DNA from: JANNBN01 sp963763885
Lineage (GTDB): Bacteria; Actinomycetota; Acidimicrobiia; Acidimicrobiales; JANYDT01
Length of the DNA stretch: 64,000 nucleotides
Reading direction: 5' to 3'
NCBI GenBank assembly: GCA_963763885.1
Contig: CAVXQD010000001.1
Coordinates: 1,150,087-1,214,086 of the forward strand
The position numbers were made by a program, and so were the translations under genes. Within the stretch, counting starts at the first letter, position 1, and the number at the start of each line of letters is the position of its first letter. Below the pieces are notes generated by a model. It was not told the origin of the DNA. It saw only the letters and a list, made by a program, of their open reading frames with translations, and did not search any database. This document shows, piece by piece, positions 35,937-45,254 of this stretch.

Positions 35937-38699
35937 CTAGAACCCGCTCTCTTCAAACATGGATGCCTGCCCATCCGCCTGCGCAGGCGTGAACGACTTC
36001 AACGACGGCCACGCCATGATCAACGAGTTGTACGCCCCCGCCTCATCAGCCCAACCCTTATCTGTCGCCTTCTTGAACAACGTGTACGCCAACGCCTTAG
36101 CCGGATCACTCCAGCCACCTAACTGCGCCAACAGTGCCGCAGCTTCGGACTCGGAACGATCCAACGCCGCGACCAGATGCTGCGTTGCCTCCCACACCGC
36201 AAGACGATCGTCCGACACCGGCGACCAACCAACTGGCATTTCCGACCGCTCCAACAACCGAAACTTCCCTTCACGCGTCGTACCGATGCCAGCCGCTACC
36301 ACACCAGCAACCGACGTGTCCTTCGCACGAGCCAACGAGTCGGCATCGCCAGACGATGCAGGGTTGTACCCATATTGCGAATACCACGTCACAGCGAAAC
36401 GGGTATCGCTATCAATCTGATTATCGTCACCGTCCATCACCTCGCTCAACACATCGTTAATGATCGACAATGCCGACGACACCGACATCGACGAACCGTT
36501 CGCCTCAACCACCTTCGCGTACCGCGAAAACACCTTGATTCCCGGGCCAATCGTCGACTGCGCTAAATCGACCGGTGCGATGTTTCCCGACTGCAGCAAC
36601 CCCACCGCACTCGGCAACTCAGCCCGCAATGCAGCGATGAACTCACCACGACTGGCCAACGGAGCAGTCGTCGAACGCGGACGGCAAACGAGCACGATCG
36701 ACGATGCGAGAGCGTTCGTGCCGGAAGCGATGAGTCTGTTGCCCAGTTCGGTACGCATAGGCCAGGTCGCCCGCACCTCCAGCCCAGCGTCAAGCACAGC
36801 CTGAAGGAACGTCGACCACCCCGTTGACCGAACTTCGCCATCCTTCTCCTCAGTTGCTTTGTACGCATAGTAAATCGTCGCGGGCGCAGCCGAAGACTGT
36901 GCCGCTGCGACGGCTGCCATCACTTCAGCCATCCCCGACTCGAAATGCTTCTCCGCCTTCTCCTTCGACCCAGCCCGATAACGGTTCGCGATCAGCTCCT
37001 GCGACTTCGGCGTTAGCAACGTCGAACACTCATCCGGCCAAACAGAACCAAGATTTCTGCGTAGCCAAACAAAAAAGAAGTCCGACAAGTCTGCATACGA
37101 AATGTTGTCGTAGTACGGCGGATCGGTAGAGACAATGGCATTCGGCGCTTCTTTCACCCTGGCCCGCGCGTCGCGCTGAAAAGAAGCGTGCTGACCTTGC
37201 GCAGCCGGCAAGTGCATAACCGCCTTCCACACCCAATCGACCATCGCCATCCAGTTGCCCGACGAGTCGGAAAAGGGATTGGCCTCGGCAAAGTCCCAAG
37301 TCATCGGAATTGCCTGCCGCCCAAACGTGTTTCGCATCTTCTCGCCGGTATTGTGCCAGCTGCATATAGTCGACCAGTAGTCGGCGCACTTATCGATCAC
37401 GAATGCAAGGTAGGTGACGATTGCGTCGGCGTAGGCCGACGCTCCAGAGCCGCCGTCACGAAGCCGAACACCGTCATCTGTCCCGTTCGCCGCCACCCAG
37501 TCAGCCACCACACGCTCCCGCGCCTCGCCAAGTAAGTCCGAAAACGTCGTCAACGCCGTCAACTGCCTTGGCGTAAACGCATCCGCCCACGTCGCCATGC
37601 CGTACATCGGAAGGCGGTCCACGTCGTGGTTGTTAGTGGGAACTTCTTGTCGGGGCGACCAGAGCGGAAGGTCCACGTCAGCAACAGCGGCATCCTCGCG
37701 TTCGGCGGTACAATAGGCGCGACCGGCCGGGCCCTCCGCGACGATGGCCATCAGATCCTTGCCGAAGCACCCCTTTGAGGCTTCGGATCGGAGATAGTTT
37801 CCGGTCATCGTGGAACCGGTAGCTAGACAGACGCCTTTACCCTTTGAGACCGTTCGTTCACGCGTCGTCTCACCGCCCTTGCGCACCTCGTAGCGAATTG
37901 TGTGCGTGCCATGATCGATAATCGGATCGATCCAGATCGTGTCTTTGCCGGCTTTTGCCGCGAGCGTCCAAGACGCGACGAGCGGGACGTGGCCGTTCCA
38001 TGACGGGTCAGGGGACTTGACGGTTCGGGCCCAAATCCAGGCGATAGGCGTGAGCTTCTCGCCGTTCGGTCCAGTGGCGTCGGGGTAGAGGTGCCCGATC
38101 CGAGCATGAGCTTCGTTGCGCATCCACTTCCCGTACGCAGCGATGTCGGCGGCAAGTCCTTGGGCGCGCTGCCAGGTCTGCAACTCTGACTTCGCTTCCG
38201 GGTGTACCGGAGGTCGCCCGGCAAAGCGGGGCGGGATCTCGATCATCGCCTTCTGGATGAGCACAGCGACCGGATTGAGGTCGCCCGAGAGCGCTGTGAG
38301 TCCTAGCCGCTGCGCTTCCAGCGGAATGGCTCCCCCGCCACCGAACGGGTCGAGGATCGGCGGTGCCCCGTCTGGAAAGCAACGGTCGATCTCGGTCTTT
38401 GCTTCGGCCAGAACGTCTGGGTTGTTCGAGCTCTCCCACTTCACGAGCCGTTCGAGAATCCCGAACAACCTTTGCCGTTCAGTGTCCTGCTGTTCCACCG
38501 TCAGCGACGGATCACCCGACGGATCATCGACCAGCGATGCCCAGATAACCGCCCGCGCAGCAGCCAACGGTCGACGAGCCCACCACAGGTGAAGCGTCGA
38601 CGGATGGCCGTGCCGAATCGACTTCTCGCGAGCAGCTTCGGCATTGATCACCGCCAGCGGCAATGCAACTTCGATCAGCTTCGGTTTGTACGCGCTCAT
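35937..38699 (-). CDS. DUF1156 DNA methylase (PglXI-like)
   Basis: 920 residues. The family opening GHPSTLHLWWARRPL lies at about 31-45. A SAM-binding motif LDPFGGGGAIPLEA lies at about 116-129, and the catalytic motif DPPYYDN near residue 545. The order (SAM motif before DPPY) and length fit DUF1156 N6-adenine or N4-cytosine methylases such as PglXI of type 3 BREX. It should mark host DNA for self/non-self discrimination. Its ATG overlaps the stop of the unknown 38696 gene by four bases, and the DUF499 gene follows 2 bases later, so all are co-translated. Confidence 0.85.
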   Translation of the reverse strand: MSAYKPKLIEVALPLAVINAEAAREKSIRHGHPSTLHLWWARRPLAAARAVIWASLVDDPSGDPSLTVEQQDTERQRLFGILERLVKWESSNNPDVLAEAKTEIDRCFPDGAPPILDPFGGGGAIPLEAQRLGLTALSGDLNPVAVLIQKAMIEIPPRFAGRPPVHPEAKSELQTWQRAQGLAADIAAYGKWMRNEAHARIGHLYPDATGPNGEKLTPIAWIWARTVKSPDPSWNGHVPLVASWTLAAKAGKDTIWIDPIIDHGTHTIRYEVRKGGETTRERTVSKGKGVCLATGSTMTGNYLRSEASKGCFGKDLMAIVAEGPAGRAYCTAEREDAAVADVDLPLWSPRQEVPTNNHDVDRLPMYGMATWADAFTPRQLTALTTFSDLLGEARERVVADWVAANGTDDGVRLRDGGSGASAYADAIVTYLAFVIDKCADYWSTICSWHNTGEKMRNTFGRQAIPMTWDFAEANPFSDSSGNWMAMVDWVWKAVMHLPAAQGQHASFQRDARARVKEAPNAIVSTDPPYYDNISYADLSDFFFVWLRRNLGSVWPDECSTLLTPKSQELIANRYRAGSKEKAEKHFESGMAEVMAAVAAAQSSAAPATIYYAYKATEEKDGEVRSTGWSTFLQAVLDAGLEVRATWPMRTELGNRLIASGTNALASSIVLVCRPRSTTAPLASRGEFIAALRAELPSAVGLLQSGNIAPVDLAQSTIGPGIKVFSRYAKVVEANGSSMSVSSALSIINDVLSEVMDGDDNQIDSDTRFAVTWYSQYGYNPASSGDADSLARAKDTSVAGVVAAGIGTTREGKFRLLERSEMPVGWSPVSDDRLAVWEATQHLVAALDRSESEAAALLAQLGGWSDPAKALAYTLFKKATDKGWADEAGAYNSLIMAWPSLKSFTPAQADGQASMFEESGF

Positions 38700-39736
38700 G
38701 CGATCTGCTCTCCCGCCGGGAGCTTGGCGATGTCTTGTAGCATTTGGGTAACGACTCGATGCAAAATCCTGTCATCCACCTTCGCTTCGTTAAATCCAGC
38801 TTGTACAAGGTGGTAGCGCAGAAGGTCGAGGAGCACAGCGGAACCAGCAAGGAGAAAGTCGGTGAACCCGAAATTCCCAGCGGCGAGCCGCGTCCTTCGA
38901 GCTTCTGATTTCTCCAAGTCCCTGATGTCCTTATGGAGTCGATCGTTGCGCTCGTCGAAGACGTCAACGCCAAACGCCTCGATTTCATGGCGTTCCGCCC
39001 GCACGAGCGCCGTCCGGTTGAGTTCCAGGACGGCCGCCGTATGCTTTTCCACGAGGGACCTCGTAGCTCCAATCGACTCAAACGCGCTTCGCAGCCAGAC
39101 GATGCGGTCGTCGTTAGTGATGGAACGATCGTTTCGCCATGCGAGGGAAAGTCGACGAAGGCACTCCCGGAATTCCCTTGCTTCCGCTGTTTCCATTGAC
39201 AGAAACGCGAAAGCCTCCGAGGAGAGGTCGGCGTCTGCCAGCCGCGCCATGAACATCCCGTGGGGAGTATCAACGTTTCTGGGGATTCGGGCGCTCGGGT
39301 CGTCCCGTTCATGACCACCACTCAGTATGCGAACGTAGCTCCCGAAACCTAACGTGAACGTCTTTCGCTCAACATCAATCGGCCACACATCGATTCGAGC
39401 GTTGTCCGATGTCTGCATTCCCCACTGCGTCGGAACGTTTCGAAGCTGGGCGTCGAGCAAGCCGAACCACAGCGCCATTTCAAGATGTTCGGACAGCCCG
39501 GGTGCCGTCGCTCCGATCCGATGGCCGTCGAATTTGCCGACCAGGACGAGCTCGGATTCGTAGCGCGCCGTCAGATCGCAAGCTGCTTGCCGGAATTCGT
39601 GCGATGCCCAGTCTGATCCAGCGTAAGACTCGTTTGGCTGGAACAACCACGGCCCTATTCGCAATGGCGTTTCCGCGTATCGCTTTGCAGCATTGAGGTA
39701 CGGAATGAGAACTACGTGCTGGGGCTGGGGATTCAT
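38696..39736 (-). CDS. unknown protein inside the defence operon
   Basis: 346 residues from the ATG at 39736, which overlaps the stop of the HigA-ImmA gene (ATGA); its own stop overlaps the methylase start the same way. No nucleotide-binding loop, nuclease motif or membrane segment is visible. The first half is mixed alpha/beta with a SYVRILSGGHERDD block. The second half is helical and charged, with a possible coiled coil around RLHKDIRDLEKSEARR, then a hydrophobic FTDFLLAGSAVLLDLLRYHL helix. Precise overlaps on both sides argue that it works with its neighbours. I do not recognise the family and assign no function. Confidence 0.7.
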   Translation of the reverse strand: MNPQPQHVVLIPYLNAAKRYAETPLRIGPWLFQPNESYAGSDWASHEFRQAACDLTARYESELVLVGKFDGHRIGATAPGLSEHLEMALWFGLLDAQLRNVPTQWGMQTSDNARIDVWPIDVERKTFTLGFGSYVRILSGGHERDDPSARIPRNVDTPHGMFMARLADADLSSEAFAFLSMETAEAREFRECLRRLSLAWRNDRSITNDDRIVWLRSAFESIGATRSLVEKHTAAVLELNRTALVRAERHEIEAFGVDVFDERNDRLHKDIRDLEKSEARRTRLAAGNFGFTDFLLAGSAVLLDLLRYHLVQAGFNEAKVDDRILHRVVTQMLQDIAKLPAGEQIA

Positions 39737-40845
39737 CGGCTTCGCACGACGTTCCATAGTTTGCGGCTCTCGTCGAACTCACCGAACGCGATCTCACGCT
39801 TCAGCCCATTGCCCTTGTTAAAGGTGCCGAGTTCTCGCTGCCAGCGTCCTGCGACGACTCCGACGCCTACTTCGACCTCATCGGCGAAGGACTTCAGTTC
39901 GGCGAGCGAAGTGAGGCGAAGCAAGTTCGAGAGCCTGTCCGGCGGTATGAGCAAGTCACAGGCGAACTGATCGGCCTGCTGCTCCTTCTCGTCGGCAGCG
40001 TCGTCGAGAAGGTCGATCCACTGCCGGTCCTTGTTGCCACCGTGCAGCAGGATGTGCGCCGCCTCGTGGAAAAAGCTGAACCACACCTGGTCGTCACGCT
40101 TGCCCCGCAGGCTGAGTGCGATCACAGGGCTCGATTCGTTGAGCCAGAAAGCTGCGCCGCTCACACGCGCACCGGAGATCTCAGGTTCAAACACCACTCG
40201 AACCCCAGCACCGCCGCACTGCTGTTCCAGCCATGAACCGATGTCGGCCCGATCGCTCCCCGTTTCGGCGCGAATCTCGACCAGCAGGTCTCGGAACCGA
40301 GTCGCACTGAACGGGGCGGCGCTTAAGCCAAGTGCACGTCGGCGAACGATTTCCATCCACGTAGCAAGTGCCGGCCGATCGACAGCGATCGCCGAGGAAT
40401 GCCGGTACAGGGGAGCCACGGCGCCCCATGCCGACTGATTCGACACTCGGAAGAACTCGCGCGCAGCCTTCAACAACGTGGGCTTGTGTTTCGCTCCGAT
40501 CAGAAAGCCGCGCTTTTGCAATTCGCGAATCGGAAGCGCATCGAGCCACGTCGACTCGTCTTCCGAGAGCGACCGTTCCTGCAATCGCAGGCGCGCCTCT
40601 TGGTAGCCGCTTTCCAACCGATTCCACGTCGCAGCACGAATCCCCAACACGGGTTCAAGACGGACTGCCATGTCTGGGCTCAACGACGACTTGCCGTTGA
40701 TCACTTGGCTGATGTGCTTTTCGCTCAGTCCTGTTCGACGGGCCAAGTCGGCCTGCGACATGGCGCGCTCCTCCAGCACCTCTTCCAGGGTGACCCCTGG
40801 GTGGATGACGTAATCGGGTTCGTAGCGAAGCGTTGCCATGTTCAT
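39733..40845 (-). CDS. higA: HigA antitoxin fused to ImmA/IrrE metallopeptidase
   Basis: 370 residues from the ATG at 40845, one base after the HigB stop. Residues about 15-70 are a HigA-type HTH: HPGVTLEEVLEERAMSQADL, then LSEKHISQVINGKSSLS. The C-terminal half is an ImmA/IrrE zinc peptidase domain with FFHEAAHILLHGG (HExxH) and QQADQFACDLLIPP (the third-ligand region). HigA neutralises HigB and represses the operon through the upstream palindrome at 41191-41214. The fused peptidase suggests that the antitoxin can be cleaved on a signal, as in phage-induction switches; that is inference. Its stop overlaps the next start. Confidence 0.85.
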   Translation of the reverse strand: MNMATLRYEPDYVIHPGVTLEEVLEERAMSQADLARRTGLSEKHISQVINGKSSLSPDMAVRLEPVLGIRAATWNRLESGYQEARLRLQERSLSEDESTWLDALPIRELQKRGFLIGAKHKPTLLKAAREFFRVSNQSAWGAVAPLYRHSSAIAVDRPALATWMEIVRRRALGLSAAPFSATRFRDLLVEIRAETGSDRADIGSWLEQQCGGAGVRVVFEPEISGARVSGAAFWLNESSPVIALSLRGKRDDQVWFSFFHEAAHILLHGGNKDRQWIDLLDDAADEKEQQADQFACDLLIPPDRLSNLLRLTSLAELKSFADEVEVGVGVVAGRWQRELGTFNKGNGLKREIAFGEFDESRKLWNVVRSR

Positions 40846-40846
40846 G

Positions 40847-41179
40847 TCAGCCTTCGTGCGTGTCCGTGATCTCAACAACTTCAACTTTGGTGACAGTGGC
40901 CCAATCGATCCCGCCCTCGTTCTCGTCCCCATCAAGGGGCCGAACAATCAGTCGAAGCGGATGCTTCAGATCGGCGCTCAGGAGTCCAGACAGATTCGCC
41001 CGCAGCGGATGCCATCGGCCTGGGAGACCTTCAAGCAGCTCGCTTGCCGTCTCCACCCGACTCATCGTTTGCAGGCGCTCTGCGAGACGTTTCGCGCAGT
41101 CTGCGCCGTACGCCTTCACCATGTTCTGTTGAGTGTTGCAGACCTTCTGCAACTTCGCACTGGCAAAACTCACCTCCAT
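40847..41179 (-). CDS. higB: HigB-type (RelE superfamily) toxin
   Basis: 110 residues. It has the layout of plasmid-maintenance killer proteins: VSFASAKLQKVCN, a CAKRLAERLQTM helix, then LPGRWHPLRANLSG and HPLRLIVRP strands that carry the basic RNase surface. HigB toxins cleave mRNA on the ribosome. It precedes its antitoxin, the order typical of higBA. The upstream 48 bases hold an interlocked palindrome and no ribosome site stronger than the weak purines before the ATG. The toxin gene lies inside the defence operon, after the helicase gene, rather than at its edge. Confidence 0.8.
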   Translation of the reverse strand: MEVSFASAKLQKVCNTQQNMVKAYGADCAKRLAERLQTMSRVETASELLEGLPGRWHPLRANLSGLLSADLKHPLRLIVRPLDGDENEGGIDWATVTKVEVVEITDTHEG

Positions 41180-41190
41180 GTCGAGTTCAT

Positions 41191-41214
41191 CTTACCAGAT
41201 CGGTAAGCGTTACC
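41191..41214. promoter_or_regulatory. interlocked palindromic operator of the HigB/HigA-ImmA module
   Basis: CTTACC (41191-41196) faces GGTAAG (41202-41207), and the same GGTAA (41202-41206) faces TTACC (41210-41214). Two palindromes share one half-site in the 48-base gap between the helicase stop and the HigB start. This is the usual form of an antitoxin-HTH operator, so a second promoter probably lies here, inside the operon. Confidence 0.65.
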
Positions 41215-41227
41215 ACATTGGAAAGCC

Positions 41228-44200
41228 TCAGCATGGATCGGTCGCGTTCCGCAGCAGCGCAACAACGTCGAGGGGCACGCAAGTCTGGGCGAAGTGCAGC
41301 GTCACATCGCGGAACGGTTCTACGAGGTAGCGCACTGCCGGCTCGGCGTCCGGGTCTGCCGGCACACTGGCCACGGCTAGACGCCATTGGTCTGGCGTGG
41401 TCTTAGCCTTCTGGACCTGCTGCGCACTCACCTTGATCTCGGTTGTCTGCGGGAGGTGGCCCTTGACCTCGATGAAGTAATGCGTGCCGGTTACTGGTTC
41501 CACCGAGCTGATGTCGTACCCCGGGTTGTTGTGGGCCATCACTTCTGGCACACGCCCGAGCGCAATCTCCGCCGCGACCACAGCGGCGACTGCTCGCCTG
41601 TCGGTCTCCATCCGTACTGCAGGGTCGACAGCATTTGTGACGTAGGTGCCGAGCAGCCCGATCGGCACAACGAACGCCGCAGCCACGATCGTCGGCGGGC
41701 TGTTATGCAGGTCAGCTTCTAGGTCCAGTTCTTTCATGCGCCTTGACATACGCGCTTCGAACTCATCAGCCCTGGCACGATGATTCCCCGACGTGAGCTG
41801 CGAAGTCTTGCCATCGAGCTCCTTTTGTTTCGCCTCGACCGCCTTTTGGTCCCAGAAGTCGATCTCAGACTGCAGACGTTCTTGGACCTTCTCACGCACC
41901 CGCTCAACACGGTCATGCACGATCGCTTTGACTTCGTTGAAGTGCGGGCCAGCCAGTGATGCGATCGCCCAGTCACGCGCCGACGTTTCGGCGGCCATAC
42001 TCGCCCACTCCATGGACACCTTCTCGCTCACCATCCCGTACTCGTCGGCGGTGAGGGGTCGGTACCCGAGGTATGGCTCACCGCCTGGATCGGTGATCGT
42101 TCCGTGCTGGTCGATCTCGACGTATTGGAACCGCCGAGACGCTATCTGGCGTTGCCCGTGCACGACACGACCGTCAGTCACGGTGTGGTCCAGATACAAC
42201 AGCAGCCTTGGAACCGTTCCGTTGTCTTGTTCATCGATGAGGACCGCGCCATCGGCCAGCACGTCGGAGTGGTCAGCCAGAACCTTGTCAACGACAGCAG
42301 TGAGCAGCGGCGTGCCGGGCGAGATCATTTCTGCACGATCGTGACCTTCGATCACCACCTTGCGCTTGTCGAACGTGACACGGTTGTAGCGGGCTTGAAC
42401 AGACTTGGCCGTCGGGCCACGTAACGCAGCCGGGACACGGGTGATCTCGTAGCGTCCCGCTTCACGTCGAGTAATCCGGCCGCCGTAACCCTCAAGTGCC
42501 GCAGTGAAGAACGCTTCGACGAACCACGGTTGCAGGCGACGGGTCTTGGCTGCTTCCATGAGGTCCCGGATCTTGTCGTTCTGTGATTGTTGTCCACGCC
42601 CCCATGTGGCTCGCTTTTCAAGGAGCTCCTCCATTTGAGCACCAATCTGGTCGTCAATAACCTCGCGCATATACGCCTGATGTTCACCAGTGGACTCTCC
42701 CCTGATCGACGCCATCAACAGATCCTTCAACGCTGTATTGATCAGCGAGTCGCCGAGGATGTCGTACACCTGGTCGCCGTAAACCTTGCGCTGCTCGTCG
42801 ATCTTTTCGAACAGCCGCGTGAACACTTCGCCCTCGCGGGTCTTATACGCAACCAAGTTCCAGAGATGGCAGCGGCGTTGCTGACCAATACGGTGAATAC
42901 GACCGAAACGTTGCTCGATGCGGTTCGGGTTCCACGGCAGGTCGTAGTTCACCATCAAGTTGGCGCATTGCAGATTGACGCCCTCGCCAGCTGCATCCGT
43001 GGCCACAAGTACCCGGGCCGTCGGGTCGACACGGAAGCGGTCCTGTGCGTTGCGGCGAGCCTCTCGGTTCAGACCGCCATGAATCACTTCCACGGCGTTG
43101 CGGTCACCGAGCTCATTCGCGATTCGTTCTGCGACATAGTTCAGTGTGTCCTTGTACTCGCTGAACACGATCAGCTTGCGGGCGCCCTCAGGCGAGGTGA
43201 ATTCGTCCGAACGCAACAGGCCGCGCAACTGCACCCACTTCGTATCGTTCCCTGCAGCACGAACCCGCTCCGCCCGCCTCACTAGATCGGCAAGCACTAC
43301 GAGTTCGGCTTCCAATTCGACAAGGGTCGCAGCTGCGGTCGACTCGTCGATGAGCGAGTCCTCGAACTCTTCCAGCTCGTCGTCTGCGAAGTCGTCCTCG
43401 TCGATGTCGGCAAGGTCGTTGGTTGACCAACCCTTCGCAGAGTCGACCGGTCGCACTCGCTTGTCCGGACCTGCGCGAAGGTCTTCCGCTTGTTTCGTGA
43501 GCTTGCCATGACGCCTCACGAGTGACTGATGGATCGCAGCCGGCGACGACGCCAGCCGCCGCTGCAGCCCGGCAAGAGCGAACCCGACAATCAAGGCTCG
43601 GCGCCGATCCCCATTCTCCTCCAGACGTAGTGCCTGGTTCATGCCGTTCTTCACATACTCCGACACCTGCTCGTAGAGGTCGTTCTCCTCAGCAGTCAGG
43701 TCGAAATTGAGTGACTCGGCGATACGCTCCGGGAAGATCCGCTTGCCCTCAAACGTGAGCAGGTTCTCCTTAACCAGGCGGCGCATCACATCAGAAGTGT
43801 CCGGCAGCCCTTCGCCGTTGCGGAGTTTTCCCGCAAAGACTTCCGCGTCAAGCAAGGTCATGAACGCGAGGAAGTCTTCGTTCTTGCCGTTATGCGGCGT
43901 CGCCGAAAGCAACAGCAGATGCCGCGTGCGATCTCGCAGCGTCTCACCCAACACGAACCGCTTCGTCTTCTTCAACTCCGACCCGTACTGATGCGCCGAC
44001 ATTTTGTGCGCCTCGTCGACGATCACCAGGTCCCACTCAGCGAGCTTCAGCTTCTCCATGAGATCATCCGCACGCGACAGCTGGTCGACACGTGCGATCA
44101 GGAAGTCCTTTTCCAGGAACGGATTCCCGGTCCGAGACTCCTCAACCTTCGCTCGCGACATCAATTCAAAAGAATCGAGACTGAACTTGTCACCCAGTTC

Positions 44201-44707
44201 ATCCTGCCACTGCTCCACCAAGCTGCCAGGTGCCACGATCAAGCAACGGTTTACGTCGCCGCGCAGGATCAGCTCTCGGATCAAAAGGCCCGACATGATC
44301 GTCTTGCCTGCACCGGGATCGTCAGCGAGGAGGTACCGCAACGGTTGCTTCGGAAGGAGCTTGTCGTACACGGCGTCGATCTGATGCGGATACGGATCGA
44401 TGTTCGACGTGTCGACCGCTGCAAACGGGTCAGATAAGTGCGCATACTTCATGCGACGGGCCTCAGACGCCAAACGGAACGACGCACCATCAGCATCGAA
44501 AGGCCACCGCCTGGCCGAGATCTCCGTGATACCGGCGAGATCCTCGGCAGAGACAATTCGCTCACCCAACTGGTTTGCAGATGTGCGATAGGTCAGTGTC
44601 GCCGACCCACCTTCATGGGGCTCGACTGCGACCACCGTCACCAAGCCGTCGGCGACCACCCCAGCGAGACGCTGACCCTTCACGATGTTGCTGACTTCAA
44701 CCGACAC
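41228..44707 (-). CDS. SNF2-family helicase with C-terminal DUF3883-like domain
   Basis: 1,159 residues from the GTG at 44707 (GGAGAGG 7 bases upstream; the frame opens at 44725). Superfamily-2 motifs are in order: motif I DDPGAGKTIMSG, motif II DEAH (VIVDEAHKMS), motif III LSATPHNG, motif V TDAAGEGVNLQ, motif VI QRFGRIHRIGQ. The C-terminal end (NNPGYDISSV ... HYFIEVKG) is DUF3883/nuclease-like, with D...ExK residues seen in the family. Similar helicases are BrxHII of type 3 BREX and DrmD of DISARM. It is the first gene of the operon and should supply DNA translocation or remodelling. Confidence 0.85.
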   Translation of the reverse strand: MSVEVSNIVKGQRLAGVVADGLVTVVAVEPHEGGSATLTYRTSANQLGERIVSAEDLAGITEISARRWPFDADGASFRLASEARRMKYAHLSDPFAAVDTSNIDPYPHQIDAVYDKLLPKQPLRYLLADDPGAGKTIMSGLLIRELILRGDVNRCLIVAPGSLVEQWQDELGDKFSLDSFELMSRAKVEESRTGNPFLEKDFLIARVDQLSRADDLMEKLKLAEWDLVIVDEAHKMSAHQYGSELKKTKRFVLGETLRDRTRHLLLLSATPHNGKNEDFLAFMTLLDAEVFAGKLRNGEGLPDTSDVMRRLVKENLLTFEGKRIFPERIAESLNFDLTAEENDLYEQVSEYVKNGMNQALRLEENGDRRRALIVGFALAGLQRRLASSPAAIHQSLVRRHGKLTKQAEDLRAGPDKRVRPVDSAKGWSTNDLADIDEDDFADDELEEFEDSLIDESTAAATLVELEAELVVLADLVRRAERVRAAGNDTKWVQLRGLLRSDEFTSPEGARKLIVFSEYKDTLNYVAERIANELGDRNAVEVIHGGLNREARRNAQDRFRVDPTARVLVATDAAGEGVNLQCANLMVNYDLPWNPNRIEQRFGRIHRIGQQRRCHLWNLVAYKTREGEVFTRLFEKIDEQRKVYGDQVYDILGDSLINTALKDLLMASIRGESTGEHQAYMREVIDDQIGAQMEELLEKRATWGRGQQSQNDKIRDLMEAAKTRRLQPWFVEAFFTAALEGYGGRITRREAGRYEITRVPAALRGPTAKSVQARYNRVTFDKRKVVIEGHDRAEMISPGTPLLTAVVDKVLADHSDVLADGAVLIDEQDNGTVPRLLLYLDHTVTDGRVVHGQRQIASRRFQYVEIDQHGTITDPGGEPYLGYRPLTADEYGMVSEKVSMEWASMAAETSARDWAIASLAGPHFNEVKAIVHDRVERVREKVQERLQSEIDFWDQKAVEAKQKELDGKTSQLTSGNHRARADEFEARMSRRMKELDLEADLHNSPPTIVAAAFVVPIGLLGTYVTNAVDPAVRMETDRRAVAAVVAAEIALGRVPEVMAHNNPGYDISSVEPVTGTHYFIEVKGHLPQTTEIKVSAQQVQKAKTTPDQWRLAVASVPADPDAEPAVRYLVEPFRDVTLHFAQTCVPLDVVALLRNATDPC

Positions 44708-44812
44708 GGAAACACCTCTCCACAAGCACGGACACGCCCATTTTCCCGGAAGGGTGAGACAACGCCCCGGGTCCGTCGACGGACCCCCACGCCATTGTTT
44801 GGCCGAGCACGT

Positions 44813-45229
44813 TCACAGGCGCACCGTCAACAGATCCAGCCCTGGCGCCTTCATGAACACTGCGTCATGACTCACCAGTGGAATGCCGACCAGACGTGCG
44901 GTCGCAGCTATCCACCGGTCCGCTTCGTTCGACTTCTCAGCCAGTCCATGGCCTGCGGCAAGGCATTCTTTGCGCAATGACGCATACTCATGCGTGAGGT
45001 GATGGCCCGGCCACACGATCTTCGCAGTGCCGATCGTGGCCTCAAGATCTTTGCGCCGTTTCACACCCCAACCAGCTCGAAGCGCGCCAAAGCGAAGCTC
45101 GGCAACGGTTGCGAACGAAATCAAAACATTGCGTCCTGAAATCAGCGGCGCATACATCTCTGCGAGGGCCGACGAAGAAGGACTGAGGTCAGCCCCGAAC
45201 ACGCCCGTATCTACAACTACTGGTCCCAC
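44813..45229 (-). CDS. vapC: VapC-type PIN toxin
   Basis: 138 residues from a GTG start. PIN-nuclease acidic residues are in place: VVVDTGVFGADL at the start, TVAELRFGAL (Glu), and NEADRWIAATARLVGIPLVSHD near the C-terminus. VapC toxins cut tRNA or rRNA. The gene follows the antitoxin by 25 bases on the same strand and ends before the defence operon's promoter gap (44708-44812). It is complete and of typical length. Confidence 0.85.
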   Translation of the reverse strand: MGPVVVDTGVFGADLSPSSSALAEMYAPLISGRNVLISFATVAELRFGALRAGWGVKRRKDLEATIGTAKIVWPGHHLTHEYASLRKECLAAGHGLAEKSNEADRWIAATARLVGIPLVSHDAVFMKAPGLDLLTVRL

Positions 45230-45254
45230 ACCGCTCCCCCGCCGACCCGCCCGG

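Noticed and set aside
29886..44707. Classifying the operon as BREX or DISARM
   Set aside because: The hallmark genes (PglZ, BrxA, BrxF; DrmA, DrmB, DrmC) are not present anywhere in the window.
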